This document shows positions 34,985-46,741 of a stretch of 64,000 nt of DNA, piece by piece. Source of the DNA: Aplectana chamaeleonis (Eukaryota > Nematoda > Chromadorea > Rhabditida > Cosmocercidae); the NCBI GenBank assembly GCA_029168955.1, contig JAPDOI010000714.1:124001-188000 (forward strand), read 5' to 3'. Under the pieces are notes generated by a model that had not been told where the DNA came from, did not search any database, and worked only from the letters and a program-made list of their open reading frames with translations. Within the stretch, counting starts at the first letter, position 1. The number at the start of each line of letters is the position of its first letter. Made by a program: the position numbers and the translations under genes.

Positions 34985-35434
34985 TCGGGGGAGTCGCGAA
35001 ATTGCGACTTTTGCGACTTTTCGTCATAACACGGCTCAACGTAGCCCATTCGGGGAGCTAGGGGCATACTTGGAATCAGCATCGAGAGCTCTTCATTTTG
35101 AGCATAAACATCTCTAAACCTGGTCTCGTTTGAAGCGAGAATGGACTTGGCACATATGAAGAGGATGAAAAACCGACTTTTCCGGATTGGGCTGCCGCAG
35201 TGCTAATTCGAAAGAGGATCAGAAAATAAAGTTGTAGGCTAAGTTCCAGATAGATTGGTCCCGTTTGAGCTGAAAACGGGACGTCGGTGGGTTTTTCGTT
35301 CACTCGATTTTTCTGTTAACATTATATGCCTTGTTTGCAGGTAAATGAAGAGCTCTCGATGCTGATTCCAAATATGCCCCCAGTTCCCCGAACGGGTCAC
35401 CCTTAGCCGATTTATGACAAAAAGTCGCGAATTC
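34985..35434. repeat. foldback element, about 450 bp
   Basis: The arms at 34985-35110 and 35330-35434 are imperfect reverse complements, sharing GGAATCAGCATCGAGAGCTC and its inverse, GTCGCGA and its inverse, and a CGTCATAA/TTATGACA pair. A family C MITE begins immediately to its right. Confidence 0.65.
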
Positions 35435-35974
35435 GTGGTCGCGATCAAATATGCTTGTCTTCTTTTCCTCTCTAAATCCTTTTCTGGGTTTCGAGTAGTA
35501 GGACCTATGTATGAGAAAAAATCGCGAAAAAACCGCTGTTTTGGGCCAAATTTGAAGCCTGAACTTTCTTGTCTTTTGATGGTGGACGAGCCCACTCAAC
35601 ATCATCGGCATCGATGATCTCTAATAAAAAGAACATCAGCTGGCTTGAAATTGGATTTCAATCAATGAACATTACTCATCTAGTCAAAAACTTTGACTGA
35701 AATGCTTGCTTTCTTTGTTCAACTGTTTTTATTAGGCAAATTAGCAGGTATTTCTTCCTCTGAATGTCGATGATTTTTGACTGCTCGGCATAAGACTGCG
35801 ATCTTTTTGTTCGGCGCTGTGCACGTGTGCACGAACTGGCATCTTTGGGCCCTAGAAACTCTACTTCTAGCCCGTTTTTCACCGCGCTATCTTCATAGTT
35901 TTTGAGCTGTTTTCGATCTAAGCTAATTTTTGTAGTTTTTTCGATAACGTTTTTCATCGTGACCACTGCCTTTA
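35435..35974. mobile_element. MITE, family C, copy 1
   Basis: GTGGTCGCGATCAAATATGC at the left (first bases of the terminus missing) and CATCGTGACCACTGCCTTTAAA at the right. Interior phrases: TTGTCTTTTGATGGTGGACG, GTGCACGTGTGCACGAACTGG and GAGCTGTTTTCGATCTAAGC. Confidence 0.85.
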
Positions 35975-36462
35975 AAGGCAGTGTCCACGATAAAAACCAT
36001 GTCTGATTTTTTGGTGGAGATCGGCAGCTGTGAGGCCTAGCGCAACCCTGACGTTGAAAAAACTAAGAAAAACAAGCTTGCAACGGTCCCCTACGGCCCC
36101 AAAGTTGGACACCCGACAGTTCGTCACACCTAGGTGCACTTTCCACGCCCACCGACGTGAACAAATGAATGCTCGAGATTGTGAGATGAGCGATAGTTTT
36201 CGGTTAATAGCCCCGTTCTTCCTTTTCTTTCCAAATTCTCTCTTTACTCAGGTCAGCTCGCATACATCGGCTGCAAAAGGCGGAAGTTACAAGCCTCGGA
36301 CAACTCGTCCGCCATGTTTCCTTAGCTCAGTTTTTGAGAGATCATAACTCCGTTCCCAGAAGGTCTTGTACGATTTCAAAGACATCATTGGAATCAGCAT
36401 AGAACCGTCTTCAAGACAGGCAAAAAGCAGAAAAACGATTCTTATCGTGAACACTGCCTTTC
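35971..36462. mobile_element. MITE, family A, copy 7
   Basis: Begins in the shared TTTAAA (35971-35976) with AAAGGCAGTGTCCACGATAA and ends ATCGTGAACACTGCCTTT. It is of the subtype with ACCATGTCTG near the left end, like 44843 and the inverse of 51876. Confidence 0.87.
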
Positions 36463-38667
36463 AGTAAATCAGTGCGGGTATTGTATCATTCGCTTGGAGA
36501 GCTTCCAAATTTTCTTTGTACGCTGAAAAGTTTTATTTTCGTTGAACTGACTGGCTGCAAACTTTTCTCAACAATCTGAACATCTGGTAGAATACATACA
36601 GGAAGGAGAAAACTTTGCAGACTTGGTAATCGCATTTCACGCATTTTCAGGCATTTCGTGCCCGATTTCCGAACGCCAGGAAAATTTTTATCTCGTAACT
36701 CGAAAACCGTTCTTCCAATCTTCATGTCTTTATTCCCCTCATACCTGATCTGGAAACGATGAAAACGCTAGGATCACCGCAGTGACTATGCATTCCGAGC
36801 GTTTGAAAGCACTGCACGTTTCACTCTGTTCAAACCATGGTCGAGCTCGAAACTAACCGCACACCCGGTTTTTTGAAACCAGCTGTCATATTGAAGTAGA
36901 AAAAAGTTTACACAAGGACAGTTTAGCGGTGGGAAGTTGATACTGTGTGCGACGCAGGGGAGAAATGTGTAGATGAGATTAAACGTCGTTTGATGTCGGC
37001 CGCCGTCAAATCACTCTGGGCGGTCTGGGAAACTAACTGGACCGTATTAACACAAATACGTCCGAGTGCAATTGAACCTTCCTTGAGAGCGAACCACTTG
37101 GGGTCCTGGTGGTGTTGTAATGATGAGCTGTGGCATCTTGTTAACATAGGAGCGACTCTTCGGTCCAGATCAGACGAAAACATCAAATTTTCTATTCTAT
37201 AGACTGTTTGAAAATAGGCAGGTTTTATGAATTGAATATGAATTTGAGAATTTTGAGAATGCATTATTTAGATTATTCGTGCATCTGAATATTCTAGAAA
37301 AGCTGGGCACGTGTAGGGCAGTGACACTACTGTACTATCACGCACTCAGTCGAGTGTTCAACTTCTCGCTCAGAACCAATGAGGGCTTATATACCTCCGA
37401 GGTCGATAAAAGGATACAACACTTATCTGAGAGGATAAGAGCATTGACTTGAACATTGGGTTCACTGCACATACATACATATGGGCTCAATATACGTTCG
37501 AATGCCTCTACGATTCCAAATTAAATCCGAATGTGGGACGCATCCCCAGAGGGATTGATCAATGCCGAAAACTTCAACTTTTACTACTAATTCAAGATCC
37601 CTTTTGCTGCATTACTCCCATTTGCGAAAGTGTGAATTTCAGGAGCAGCGGGAATCATCGGCACCTAAAAGGAGCGGCTTATTTCTGGTGGATTTGTTTA
37701 TTTTATTTAGTTATGTATTTGGAAGCCGTACTTAGTGTTTGCTTCTGACTTCTCTAGCAAGATTTTCGTCGATCTTTAACCTTGCCACAATTGTTTTATT
37801 GTTTGGGCTGGTGCGATTCTCCAAAAAAAACATCTTGAATGGGATTGTTCTTCTATTTCAAATCTTTTTTTTGTTGATATTAGCCTCACGATGTATTTTT
37901 GTTGTCTTACTTCTTTTAAAACCTTTTTCCTAAGCATTCTTTTCTTTAGACCGGCTTTATTTCCACTAGACTCCGGTCACCGCAGTGCGTGGAAGTGAAA
38001 GATCAATTTTGTTTTTTCAATTATTATCAATCTATTTTTACCATTTTGTGATTTTTTACGTTTTTTCTACTTCTCTTAGAAGGTTGAAGTAATCACTCTC
38101 TTCAACGCAGTGCGTCGGCAGGTGGCTGATGAAAATCGGGCCGCCCTGAAAAAAATACAATTTGGACATGACCCATTTTCAGGAAAAAAGTTTTGAGAGA
38201 AGTGAAACAACAAAAAAAAACATCATAAAAGTAATTTTAACCAGAAAAGATTTGAAAAAATTTCACTCACATGGTATTCTTAGGGAATTACACCGACCTG
38301 AACAATGGAAAAATTCTGACAAGATTCACAATCGATAAAAAGCTTGCTGGAGAAGTCAGATGTCAGTATCAAACGCTCAGTATGGGTTCTAGCTGAGCCA
38401 CGGAAACAAAAAAACTCTTTGAAAATTGGCGGATTCAATGCCGGCGATTCCCGCTGTCACTGAATTTGGAATAATAGCAAAGGAGACTAATATAACCAGC
38501 ATAGCATTCGAAGATGAAAAACTGTTGAAAAAAGACGTTCGAATTAAGACAATCTAAGAAAAACACACAAGATCAGTTGGCAAGGAAGTTCGTAAGAACC
38601 CGATGCGTCGCGTGTCCGCAGCACAGTCTGCAACCACACACACTACATTTGACTATGAACCAGAGAA
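36463..38667. other. no recognisable gene
   Basis: Contains an open frame at 36945-37202 (plus) and its shadow, a T-rich stretch at 37680-38060 and two similar CAACGCAGTGCGT / CACCGCAGTGCGTGG words. No domain, splice structure or element ends can be supported. Confidence 0.35.
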
Positions 38668-38670
38668 TAA

Positions 38671-39277
38671 GGCCCGTAGTAAACCCACCACTCAGTCAGG
38701 ATTATCTGAATGGGTGATAAGATGAGCCCGAAACGATTCAGACAGGGTTCAGACGAGACCGAAATCGTATCGAGCGATAGATTGCATTCAAGCGGTCGGT
38801 CTTGCAAAGCGATGATGATGGAGGTATGATTATACCTGTGATGACAAGAACAACAGGCCATTATTCTCTACGTGGTCGTTCACGGATCGACCAACTCCAT
38901 GCTCCGTTTCTCAATAAATGAAATGCTGTTTGTTTCGTGGAAGCTGATATTGATAATAACACTTTGATGAGCCGAAATCTCAGCTGAATCAATTAAGTTA
39001 CTCCTTTGCTCCTTAAAACAGTCTCGAGCGCACTCCTGACCTGGCACGCTGTTTCACTCTTCTCTAGCCAGGAAGTCAGTCAGATCTGACTGAATCGATT
39101 CAGTCAGATCTGACTGAGTGATTCAGCTTAACTTGTTTGTTGCCGACTTTCTCTGTTTAGCCTAGGTCGCTATCCTACAACACGCACCTCTGAAATGTGT
39201 GCGGCTCATCTGAATTCTTTTCAGAACATGGATTCAGATCGGCTGAACTGAAATTTTCGCCGGCTTTACTACGGGCC
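38671..39277. mobile_element. PIF/Harbinger-like non-autonomous element, 607 bp
   Basis: The ends GGCCCGTAGTAAACCC and GCTTTACTACGGGCC are inverted repeats. The 3-bp direct repeat TAA flanks them (38668-38670, 39278-39280), as expected for PIF/Harbinger elements (TWA target). There is no coding capacity. Confidence 0.8.
39077..39116. repeat. perfect 40-bp palindrome
   Basis: CAGTCAGATCTGACTG, AATCGATT, CAGTCAGATCTGACTG. The whole is a perfect palindrome and each 16-bp block is itself palindromic. It lies inside the PIF-like element. Confidence 0.95.
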
Positions 39278-39589
39278 TAAGTATAACAACATCATAGGAA
39301 TGGGCGGATCATACTATGTCCAATCTAAGTTCTGAAAATTTATGAGAAACAAAAAAGACTGTTAACTACATACTATAAGAGCATGTTTAAGGACAGCAAA
39401 ATGAGGGGATAGAGGCTCTCCGCACACTGTAAGAGATATTATCTCGCTTTTTGCCGCTCTACTTCCACTCGGAAACACTTCGCTTGCATTGAATAGTTTG
39501 TCGTTTCGAATTGCGAAAACGGGATAACTCCACCCTCGGTGTGTAGAGAGACTCTATCTCCAGAACAAGCTTTCATAAGAATACTGTCA

Positions 39590-39742
39590 ACCCTGGGCGG
39601 GCGGACGCCCGGTAATTAACCGTTCTAACTTGTTGCTGGCCTTTTCTTCTTCTTCGTCTTTTTACTTAATTTTACTTTTGTGATGACCAGTTATACCTTT
39701 TCATGGGGATAATACAACAATCGTTTTTATCGCGAACCCTGC
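39590..39742. mobile_element. MITE, family F, partial copy
   Basis: TAACTTGTTGCTGGCC through TTTATCGCGAACCCTGCC matches the right part of 41540-41908. Confidence 0.65.
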
Positions 39743-39743
39743 C

Positions 39744-40095
39744 TAAGGCCAATGGTATACTTCTGCGACACACGGTCGTGTCGCTGTGCACAGCGACACG
39801 ACCTCCTGTCGCGGAATCCACAACCTTTGAACCTGTCACTGTCGCAGTGCGCTGCACAGCGACGAGCGATAGTGGCAGCGACAGTCTCCAGCATATTTGC
39901 AGTATGCCTGCAAACTTGCAGAGAGAGGCGAGTGGTCGCCGAGCGTCAGTCTTGACGCGTCGACAAAATTTTTTTGAAAACTATCGTAGCGGCTTCGGTT
40001 GCCGCTCCATTGCTCCGGTGCTAGTCCCGCCGCGATTTGTGCTAAATGCCATGACTGTCGCTTATGACAGCGACAAGGCATACCATTCCCCTTAA
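39744..40095. mobile_element. element rich in GCTGTCGC words, family G, copy 1
   Basis: Inverted ends GGCCAATGGTATACTT and (inverted) GGGGAATGGTATGCCTTG lie between a family F fragment and a family C MITE. The interior carries short palindromes such as GTGTCGCTGTGCACAGCGACAC. A relative is at 58058. Confidence 0.7.
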
Positions 40096-40632
40096 ATGCA
40101 GTGATCACGGTGAGAAACGTTATCTAAAAACTACAAAAATCAGCTCAGATCAAAAACAGCTCAAAAACTATGTAGGTAGCACGGGGAAAAACGGGCTAGA
40201 ATTAGAGTTATCAAGAACCTTAACTTCCAGTTCGTGCACACGTGCACAGAAAGATTACAGTCTTAGGCCAAGCAGTCGAAAATCATCGACACTCAGAGGA
40301 AGAAATAAATGCAAATTTACCTAATAAAACAGTTGAACAATGAAAGAAAGCACTCCAGTCAATGTTTTTGACTAGATGTGTACATAAATCCGAAGGTTCA
40401 TCGATTGAAGATCAATTTCAAACCAGCTCATGTTCTTGATATTAGAGATCATCGATGCCGATGATGTGGGGTGGGCTCGTCCACCATCAAAAGACAAGTT
40501 CAGGCTTCAAATTTGGCCCGAAACAGCGGTTTTTTTTCGCGATTTTTTCTCATAGGTTCTACTACTCTACACTCAGAAAAGGGTTCAGAGAAGAAAAGAA
40601 GACGAGCTTATTTAAGTGCGACCACTGCCTTC
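40092..40632. mobile_element. MITE, family C, copy 2
   Basis: TTAAATGCAGTGATCACGGTG at the left, GTGCGACCACTGCCTTCAAAG at the right; interior as in copy 1 but inverted. Confidence 0.83.
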
Positions 40633-40689
40633 AAAGACTGTGATCACTGAATCTTGTGCGTCAGTTTAGACGTGACTTTTGGAAGGACG

Positions 40690-40985
40690 ACTCGTTTCAC
40701 AGCAGTGGTGGAGGTTCGACTACTTGGCCATCACCGATGGTTTCCTCCAACAATGAGTCATTTCAATGTGAAAGCAGAAATTCAAAAGGGTCACGCAGTT
40801 TCCTAATTCATTCTTGTATCAAAAACGGATATCGAACAGTGGGCTGTCACAAAGGCTTGTTGACAAGAGGCGGATCTACATCTCCGATTATGAGGGACAG
40901 GAAGCCGCTCCGCGTCCCACTTGGGCAGCGTCAAGACAGAGGTGACCCGAGGGACATGTCGTCCACATTATGTTAGAACGCAACC
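40690..40985. repeat. dispersed repeat N, copy 1
   Basis: Similar to 42990-43290: GATGGTTTCCTC, GAGGTGACC, GGACATGTCGTCCACAT and AGGAAGCCGCTCCGCGTCC occur in the same order. Confidence 0.65.
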
Positions 40986-41025
40986 TTACAAAAGGCGGCG
41001 AACCCTCCGCCTTACTGCTCTCTTT

Positions 41026-41491
41026 AGAGGCAGCATACACGCTCGTAAACGTGATTGAGGTAACCACGGAAACATAATGGTATGAACCGGAACGCAACGC
41101 CTACGCAACTTGAAGCGCCAAAAACGGCCCGCACTGCCGTTACACGAGTATGAAGTTGGCTCCGTCCCTGTATTTCTCCGCCCCCTGTATTTGCGTCTTC
41201 CTTCAAAACAGGGGTGCTCGGCCATTCCCACCGTCGTCGATGGATGTGGTTTACTTATTGTACTTATTGTACCACCCATGAACGTCGCCGACGGGGGGAA
41301 TTCCCTAGCACCCCCGTTGTGAAGGACGGCAAATACAAGGGGCGGGGAAATACAGGGCAGGGCCAACTTCCTACTCGTGTACCTGCAGTGCGGATCGCTT
41401 TCGACGCTTCAAAACGCGTAGGTGTTGTGTTCTGCGCTATTCCATTCTGTGGTTATCTCAACCACATTTACGAGCATTTATGCTGCCTTTA
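41026..41491. mobile_element. MITE, family E, copy 2
   Basis: Ends GAGGCAGCATACACGCTCG and CGAGCATTTATGCTGCCTTTAA. Interior like copies 1 and 3, with CCCTGTATTTGCG and the inverse. Confidence 0.83.
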
Positions 41492-41539
41492 AATGAATAG
41501 CACCGGCGATTAAATATTATTTGTATTAATGACCACAAC

Positions 41540-41908
41540 TTGAAGACAGGGTTCGCGACGAAAACTGTTGCTGTGTTATTGTTATGAGCATCTAGGTCCG
41601 GCAATCAAAAAGGTGAAAATAGGTGAAAAGTCGGGGAAACAGGTAGAACGGCCAACTACCGAGTGTCCACCCGCCCCCAGTTATCGAGATTTCCATAAGT
41701 GTCTATTTGTCATGCTTTCTCTTGCTTCTAAAGTAATTTTCAAGCACTACTAGAAATTACTGACTACTTCAAATGCGGTGTTCACGATAATCTTCTAACT
41801 TGTTGCTGGCCGTTCTTTATCCCACTTTTCACTCAATTTCACCTTTATGATATCAAGATATATTTTTAATGAGAATAACGCAACAACCGTTTTCATCGCG
41901 AACCTCGC
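41540..41908. mobile_element. MITE, family F, copy 2
   Basis: GACAGGGTTCGCGACGAAAAC at the left, TTTCATCGCGAACCTCGCCTTT at the right. A terminus-like TGCGGTGTTCACGATAA sits inside at about 41776, so it may be two merged copies. Confidence 0.65.
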
Positions 41909-41909
41909 C

Positions 41910-42375
41910 TTTGAAGGCAGCATACACGCTCGTAAACGTGATTGAGATAACTACGGAAATAGAATGGCATGGCCCAGATTACAACGCCTACGCATTTTGA
42001 AGTGTCAAAAACGACCCACAAGGCCGCTACATGAGTTAGAAGTTGGCCCCGCCCTGTATTTTCACGCCCCCTGTATTTGCCCCTTTCCTGCAACGCAAGG
42101 TTGCTGAGTCATATTCACCGTCGGTACTGTTGGTAAATTGCCTAACAAGTGAACCACACACGTCACTGACGGCGATGATGGCCCAACAACCCTGCGTTGG
42201 AGGAAAATGGCAAATACAGGGGGCGTGGAAATACAGGGCGGGGCCAACTTCTAGCTCATGTACGGCGTTTCGGATCATTTTTGACACTTCAAAATGCGTA
42301 GGCATTATGTTGTAAGCCATACGGCTCGATCCACATTGTTATCCCAACCACGTTTACGAGCGTGTGTACTGCCTT
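41910..42375. mobile_element. MITE, family E, copy 3
   Basis: AAGGCAGCATACACGCTCGT to ACGAGCGTGTGTACTGCCTTTAA. Close to copy 1; joined to family F on the left and family C on the right. Confidence 0.87.
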
Positions 42376-42944
42376 TAAAGGCACTGGTCGCGATGATATG
42401 CTTGTCTACTTTTCCTCTCTGAACCCTTTTCTTGGTTTAAAGAAGCGAGACGTAAATGAAAAAATCGCGAAAAAACCGCTGTTTCGGGCCAAATTTGAAG
42501 CCTTAACTTTCTTGTCTTTTGATGGTGGACGAGCACACTCCACATCATAGCCATCGATGATTTTCAGTAACAAAAACACCAGCTGGCTTGCAATTGAGTT
42601 TCAGTGGCTTGAAATTGAAATTAAATCAATGAACATCAACCATCGGACTGACCTGCTCAAATATTTATGTACTCATCTAGTCAAAAACATTGACTGAAGT
42701 GCTTGGTTTCCTTGTTCAACTGTTTTTATTAGGTGAATTTCCATCAATTTCTTCCTCTGAATGAGACTGCGATGTTTTTGGGCGAGGGCGACGCCTTGCA
42801 CGTATTGGCTTACTTGGACCCTAAGAATTTTTATTCTAGCCCGTTTTTCACCGCGCTGCCTCAGTAGTTTTTCAGCTGTTTTCGAGCTAAGCTGATTTAT
42901 GTAGTTTTTTTGATAAAGTTTTTCATCGTGACCACTGCCTCCAA
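42372..42944. mobile_element. MITE, family C, copy 3
   Basis: AAAGGCACTGGTCGCGATGAT to TTTCATCGTGACCACTGCCT. Same orientation as copy 1. Confidence 0.85.
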
Positions 42945-42989
42945 AGAGTATCGGCATTATGACCCGAATTTTCAGAGATGGGCAGTGTC

Positions 42990-43290
42990 TCTGACCGCAA
43001 TTGCGGAATTCCGTCCACTTTTCCACAGCGATGGTTTCCTCTGGATAGTTTCAATGCGGAGGCAGAAATTCACAAGATTCGCGCAAATTCCTTTTTCATT
43101 CTCATATTGAAAGCGGATAACGAACGGTGTGGTGTTCGGTAGGTCAATTAAGTTCACAGGGGGGGGGCAATCATGAACACTTATCATAGGGGGGGGGTGC
43201 AGGAAGCCGCTCCGCGTCCTTTTTTGCGCAGCGTCGAGACAGAGGTGACCTAAAGGACATGTCGTCCACATCATGAAAGGACGCAACCTC
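42990..43290. repeat. dispersed repeat N, copy 2
   Basis: Counterpart of 40690-40985, with two G-runs (GGGGGGG) near 43160 and 43192 not present in the first copy. Confidence 0.62.
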
Positions 43291-43494
43291 ACGGCGAGCT
43301 CCCCCTTCCCCAGACTGCTTCTTTTCAAAATTTCAATTGTATTTGCGTCCAATTTCTACAAAAATTCTTGATAGTTGATCATGTTTGAAAAATTTTCCAG
43401 TTTTGATGTAGTATTCCGCAGAAACGAAGCTGTCTTAGATACTGCTAATCTCGAAAAACAACTGATAATGGGTCTGCAGAGTCACAAAGGACAG

Positions 43495-43741
43495 CAAGAA
43501 CTCGCGTAGCGTCGTCCTTAACGCGGCGACAAAAATATTTCCGAACATTACTGGCGCGGCATCGATTTCCGCTCGCTGGCAGTGACGCAGGGCCATCGCG
43601 GCGTCAAAACACTCCGCGGTGCACCCCCTTCGTCCTTCACGCTGCGTCGGTCGCCCCTATCACCGGATGCAATCGATATCGCACCACCCAGCGTTGTTCT
43701 TCGCTGCGAGCAACGCTGTGAACTCTGCAGGCCCCTATAGA
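43495..43741. repeat. dispersed repeat H, copy 1
   Basis: Matches 50563-50822: GGCGACAAAAATATTTCCGAAC, CGCTCGCTGGCAGTGA, ATCAAAACAC-like and CTTCACGCTGCGTCGGTCGC. GC-rich compared with its flanks. Confidence 0.78.
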
Positions 43742-44230
43742 GTGTACAAATCATTCTAAATGATCATTTTAATTGACTACTTATGAATAGTTTTCCTGTG
43801 AGAGCAACATATCACAATAGTTTTCCGTGTTAAACTCAAAACGAAGTGTCTCGTGAGCAGTGCCTTCGGCGAGAATCAGGTTCAGCGCCAGAACAGGGAT
43901 TTCAACCAACACTTTACGTCTTCTACAGTTTGTTTCAAAACTATAAAGGCACCCTATTTTGTTCAAATTCTCAAACTCACGAATCATAAGGAGAAGAACC
44001 TAAATCAGTATTCGAGTACCCTCCGTGCATGTGCCCTGCTATAGACATAACTTTTCTTCTAGTTTCGATTATGAATAATTTTGAAGCTTTTTTGATTCGA
44101 AACTAAAAAGACACGGAAGAATTAGTTATTGTTTTTGATCATATCGTCAAAGTCGCTCGCCCATTCTTCACTGGAGCATGAATTATTCCTATTCACTACA
44201 GTTTTTGTGAATTAATGATCCCTACCAAAA

Positions 44231-44582
44231 ATCAAGATCAAGTGGACGCGTTGCGAGAACCTGGACACTGTATTGGTGAAACTGCTGCATAATCAAGGTA
44301 TTCCATCAATTGCATCGGCACACGTGTATTGTCTCAGACTTAACGTAAGACCATGAATACTAGAAGAATACAGAGAATGCTGAAATCAGGGCGAAAACGG
44401 CAGGTATGTTTGCAGATGCTGAGTAGCACGATCAGCTTCGCTCATGTCCGCGTCCATCTCTAACCGCATTTTTTCAGGGCGACTTTCTGAAGGTGAATCA
44501 AACAAATCAACAAATTACCAAGAAGGATCTTGGTAATAATATTGGTGAAGACGTCATCTTCGAACCTGCCCTCATCTCCTGA
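44231..44582 (+). CDS. candidate two-exon gene end, unknown function
   Basis: The block 44231-44344 encodes IKIKWTRCENLDTVLVKLLH and GIPSIASAHVYCLRLN and ends at a GTAAGA donor. The block 44478-44582, after a CATTTTTTCAG acceptor, encodes GDFLKVNQTNQQITKKDLGN and GEDVIFEPALIS, then TGA. The join is in frame. Alternatively an ATG at 44353 opens a 17-codon exon (MNTRRIQRMLKSGRKRQ) ending at GTATGT, 44403, with a 74-bp intron to the same last exon, also in frame. No family recognised. The start of the first block is unclear (open from 44220). The composition and the strong acceptor favour a real gene. Confidence 0.38.
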
Positions 44583-44842
44583 TCATTACATACAGACCTG
44601 CCACTTTATTGCCTCCATGGTGTTTATACCGTTTGATTCGGTGGTTAGGTGAACGACACTCACGACTTTCTCCACTTACATATGACGTCAAAGAAAAAAT
44701 GCAGTTCTTGTCCCACTGTTGAAATTTCAACACGTGTTCAGCGACGGTTTGTAGACCCAAATGGCATTATGGTAAGGCCTTAAAAATCCTTACGTCAAGC
44801 GGGCTGGTTGCCGTATCGGAACAATGGAAAGAAGTATGTCGA

Positions 44843-45325
44843 TTAAAGGCAGTGTCCACGATAAAAACCATGTCTGTTTTTTTGGTAGAGATCGGCAGCT
44901 ACGGGGCCTACCGCTACCCTAACGTTGAAAAAACTAAGAAAAATGAGCTCGGAACGGCCCCTTCGGGCCCAAAGTTGGACACCCGTCAGCTCGTCACCCC
45001 CAGATGCACTTTCCAGGCCCACCGACGTGAACAAATGAATGCTCGAGTTTGTGAGATGAGCGATGATTTTCTATCTATAGCCCCGTTCTTCCCTTTATTC
45101 TCAACTTCTCTCTTTACTCAGGTCAGCTCGGCTGCAAAAGACGGAAGGTATAAGCCTCGGACAACTCGTCCACCATGTTCCCTTAGCTCAATCTTTCAGG
45201 GACCATAACTCCGTTCCCAGAAGGTCTTGTACGATTCTAAAAACATCATTGGAATCAGCATGGGACCGTCTTCAAGATAGGTAGAAAAGCAGAAAAACGA
45301 TTCTTATCGTGAACACTGCCTTTAA
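44843..45325. mobile_element. MITE, family A, copy 8
   Basis: TTAA on both sides (44843-44846, 45322-45325). Ends AAAGGCAGTGTCCACGATAA and TTATCGTGAACACTGCCTTT. Confidence 0.9.
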
Positions 45326-46053
45326 CATTTATGGCGTAATTGAAGTAGGAATAGAATGATAATCTTGCTGTCCATGCGAGCCTCTCTTGTTTCGCTGAAT
45401 TCCAAGGCTATAGTACTTGACTTCTCGGCTAGCTTGCACATATTCTAGACATAAGTTCCATTCAACGTATTTGGGGTGGATCATATAGAGAAATTGATCC
45501 AGCTTAGAATCACTAGAGGACCGTTGATGAGCTCAAAAGTTCGATTCTTGGCTCATGAAAGAGAAGCAGGCCAAGGCTAAAATGGAAGTTGTGTAATTCC
45601 TTCTGTTAAATTCTTCTCAAAGTTGGATTTAATGGGAGAGATCTCAACACACTTTGATTCGCAATTAAAGGTAACTTACCCACAGTTTTACTATTGTATA
45701 GACAAAAATCTTTACAGTTTTGAAACTGAGTAGATAGAAAAAAATTGGAAAAGCTGCTAAACATAAGTCTTGTAGGGGAATCTGTTGTGAACTAGTGTAT
45801 ACGGAAGGAAGTAACTCGCCAAATGTGCAGAAGTGTGCCCCCAACTTCTATCGGTTTAGTTATCCTAAGAAAAAAGATTGTCTTTATACTTATGAAACGC
45901 AGTGGGGTGCAGAATGTGTATCGCCTTCTGAATATTCCGATATTGCAGGTGTGTTCCTACAATTCATTTCCGCAATGGCGTTCAGTTCGTCAAGCGCAAA
46001 GGGAAAGGAAAGCGAAAGCGTGCTTTGTAAATTTTAACAGGTGACAAAGTAAG
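45326..46053. other. no certain gene; one Cys-containing open frame
   Basis: A plus-strand frame at 45795-46037 encodes NFYRFSYPKKKDCLYTYETQ and GAECVSPSEYSDIAG followed by a GTGTGT that could be a donor. It lacks an ATG and has no family resemblance, so it is noted only. Confidence 0.2.
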
Positions 46054-46273
46054 ATGGCGGTGAACTTTCAGAACAAGCTAATATTTTTCGGCGGCTATAT
46101 GGCCACGGGGGCGAGTTACCTGGCAGTCGGAAGTATGTATCTTATCATTTAACCGGTTCATATTTTATCAATGCCCAGGTGTTAAACGTGCTCAATCTTG
46201 TACAATTCAATATTTACCTAATTTTGAGATTCTTTGTGCCCTATATGACCTACTATACTTATGTCGAGTCTAG
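46054..46273 (+). CDS. small membrane-type protein, two exons, 57 residues (candidate)
   Basis: An ATG at 46054 follows a TTTTAACAG that could be a trans-splice acceptor. Exon 1 (46054-46132) encodes MAVNFQNKLIFFGGYMATGA and a short hydrophobic continuation, ending at a GTATGT donor. The intron is 46 bp (46133-46178), a typical nematode size, ending TGCCCAG. Exon 2 (46179-46273) continues in frame with VKRAQSCTIQYLPNFEILC and stops at a TAG. The last five codons lie in an inserted element. The direct repeat copy to the right of that element would have given a slightly different end followed by a TGA. A single N-terminal hydrophobic segment suggests membrane insertion. Family not recognised. 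Confidence 0.42.
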
Positions 46274-46309
46274 TCATCGAGTCTTGGTATCGACTGAAAC
46301 AGTCGACAT

Positions 46310-46555
46310 CAAGTCATTCGACTACTCGATTATTCGAAATTTTGAAAAATCGAATTAGTCGAAAACTCGATTATTCGAAATTCCTGAAAATCGAGTTTAT
46401 CGAAAGCTCGATTATTTGAAATTTTGAGAAATCGACTTTGTCGAAAACTTGATTATTCGAAATTCTGAAAAATTGACTTAGTCGAAGACTCGATTATTCG
46501 ATAGACCCAAACAGTCGAATAAATTCGATAGTCGATTGTTTCGAGTCAAATAAAT
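46310..46555. repeat. 42-bp minisatellite, left block
   Basis: About five to six diverged copies of a unit built from CTCGATTATTCGAAATT and TGAAAAATCGA...TTAGTCGAAAA. Confidence 0.85.
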
Positions 46556-46678
46556 TCTCCGTCAGTTAAACTGTTTCTAAAGACAGTTCCAGACCATGCA
46601 CCTCAATTGCCGCCAGTTGTTATTTGCTCATAGTTCTCGAATGTTCTCGTACGGCTCACGACCATCTTTTTCACTTAT

Positions 46679-46741
46679 TGCCGGCATTGATTCACGCCGA
46701 AATTCCTCATCGCCGGCATTGATTTACGCCGAAATTCCTCA
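46679..46741. repeat. 31-bp tandem duplication
   Basis: GCCGGCATTGATTCACGCCG plus AAATTCCTCA is repeated directly with one T/C difference. Confidence 0.85.

Noticed and set aside
36923..37264. 113-codon minus and 85-codon plus frames
   Set aside because: Neither has a recognisable domain or splice signals; both are open, as expected by chance in a GC-richer patch.
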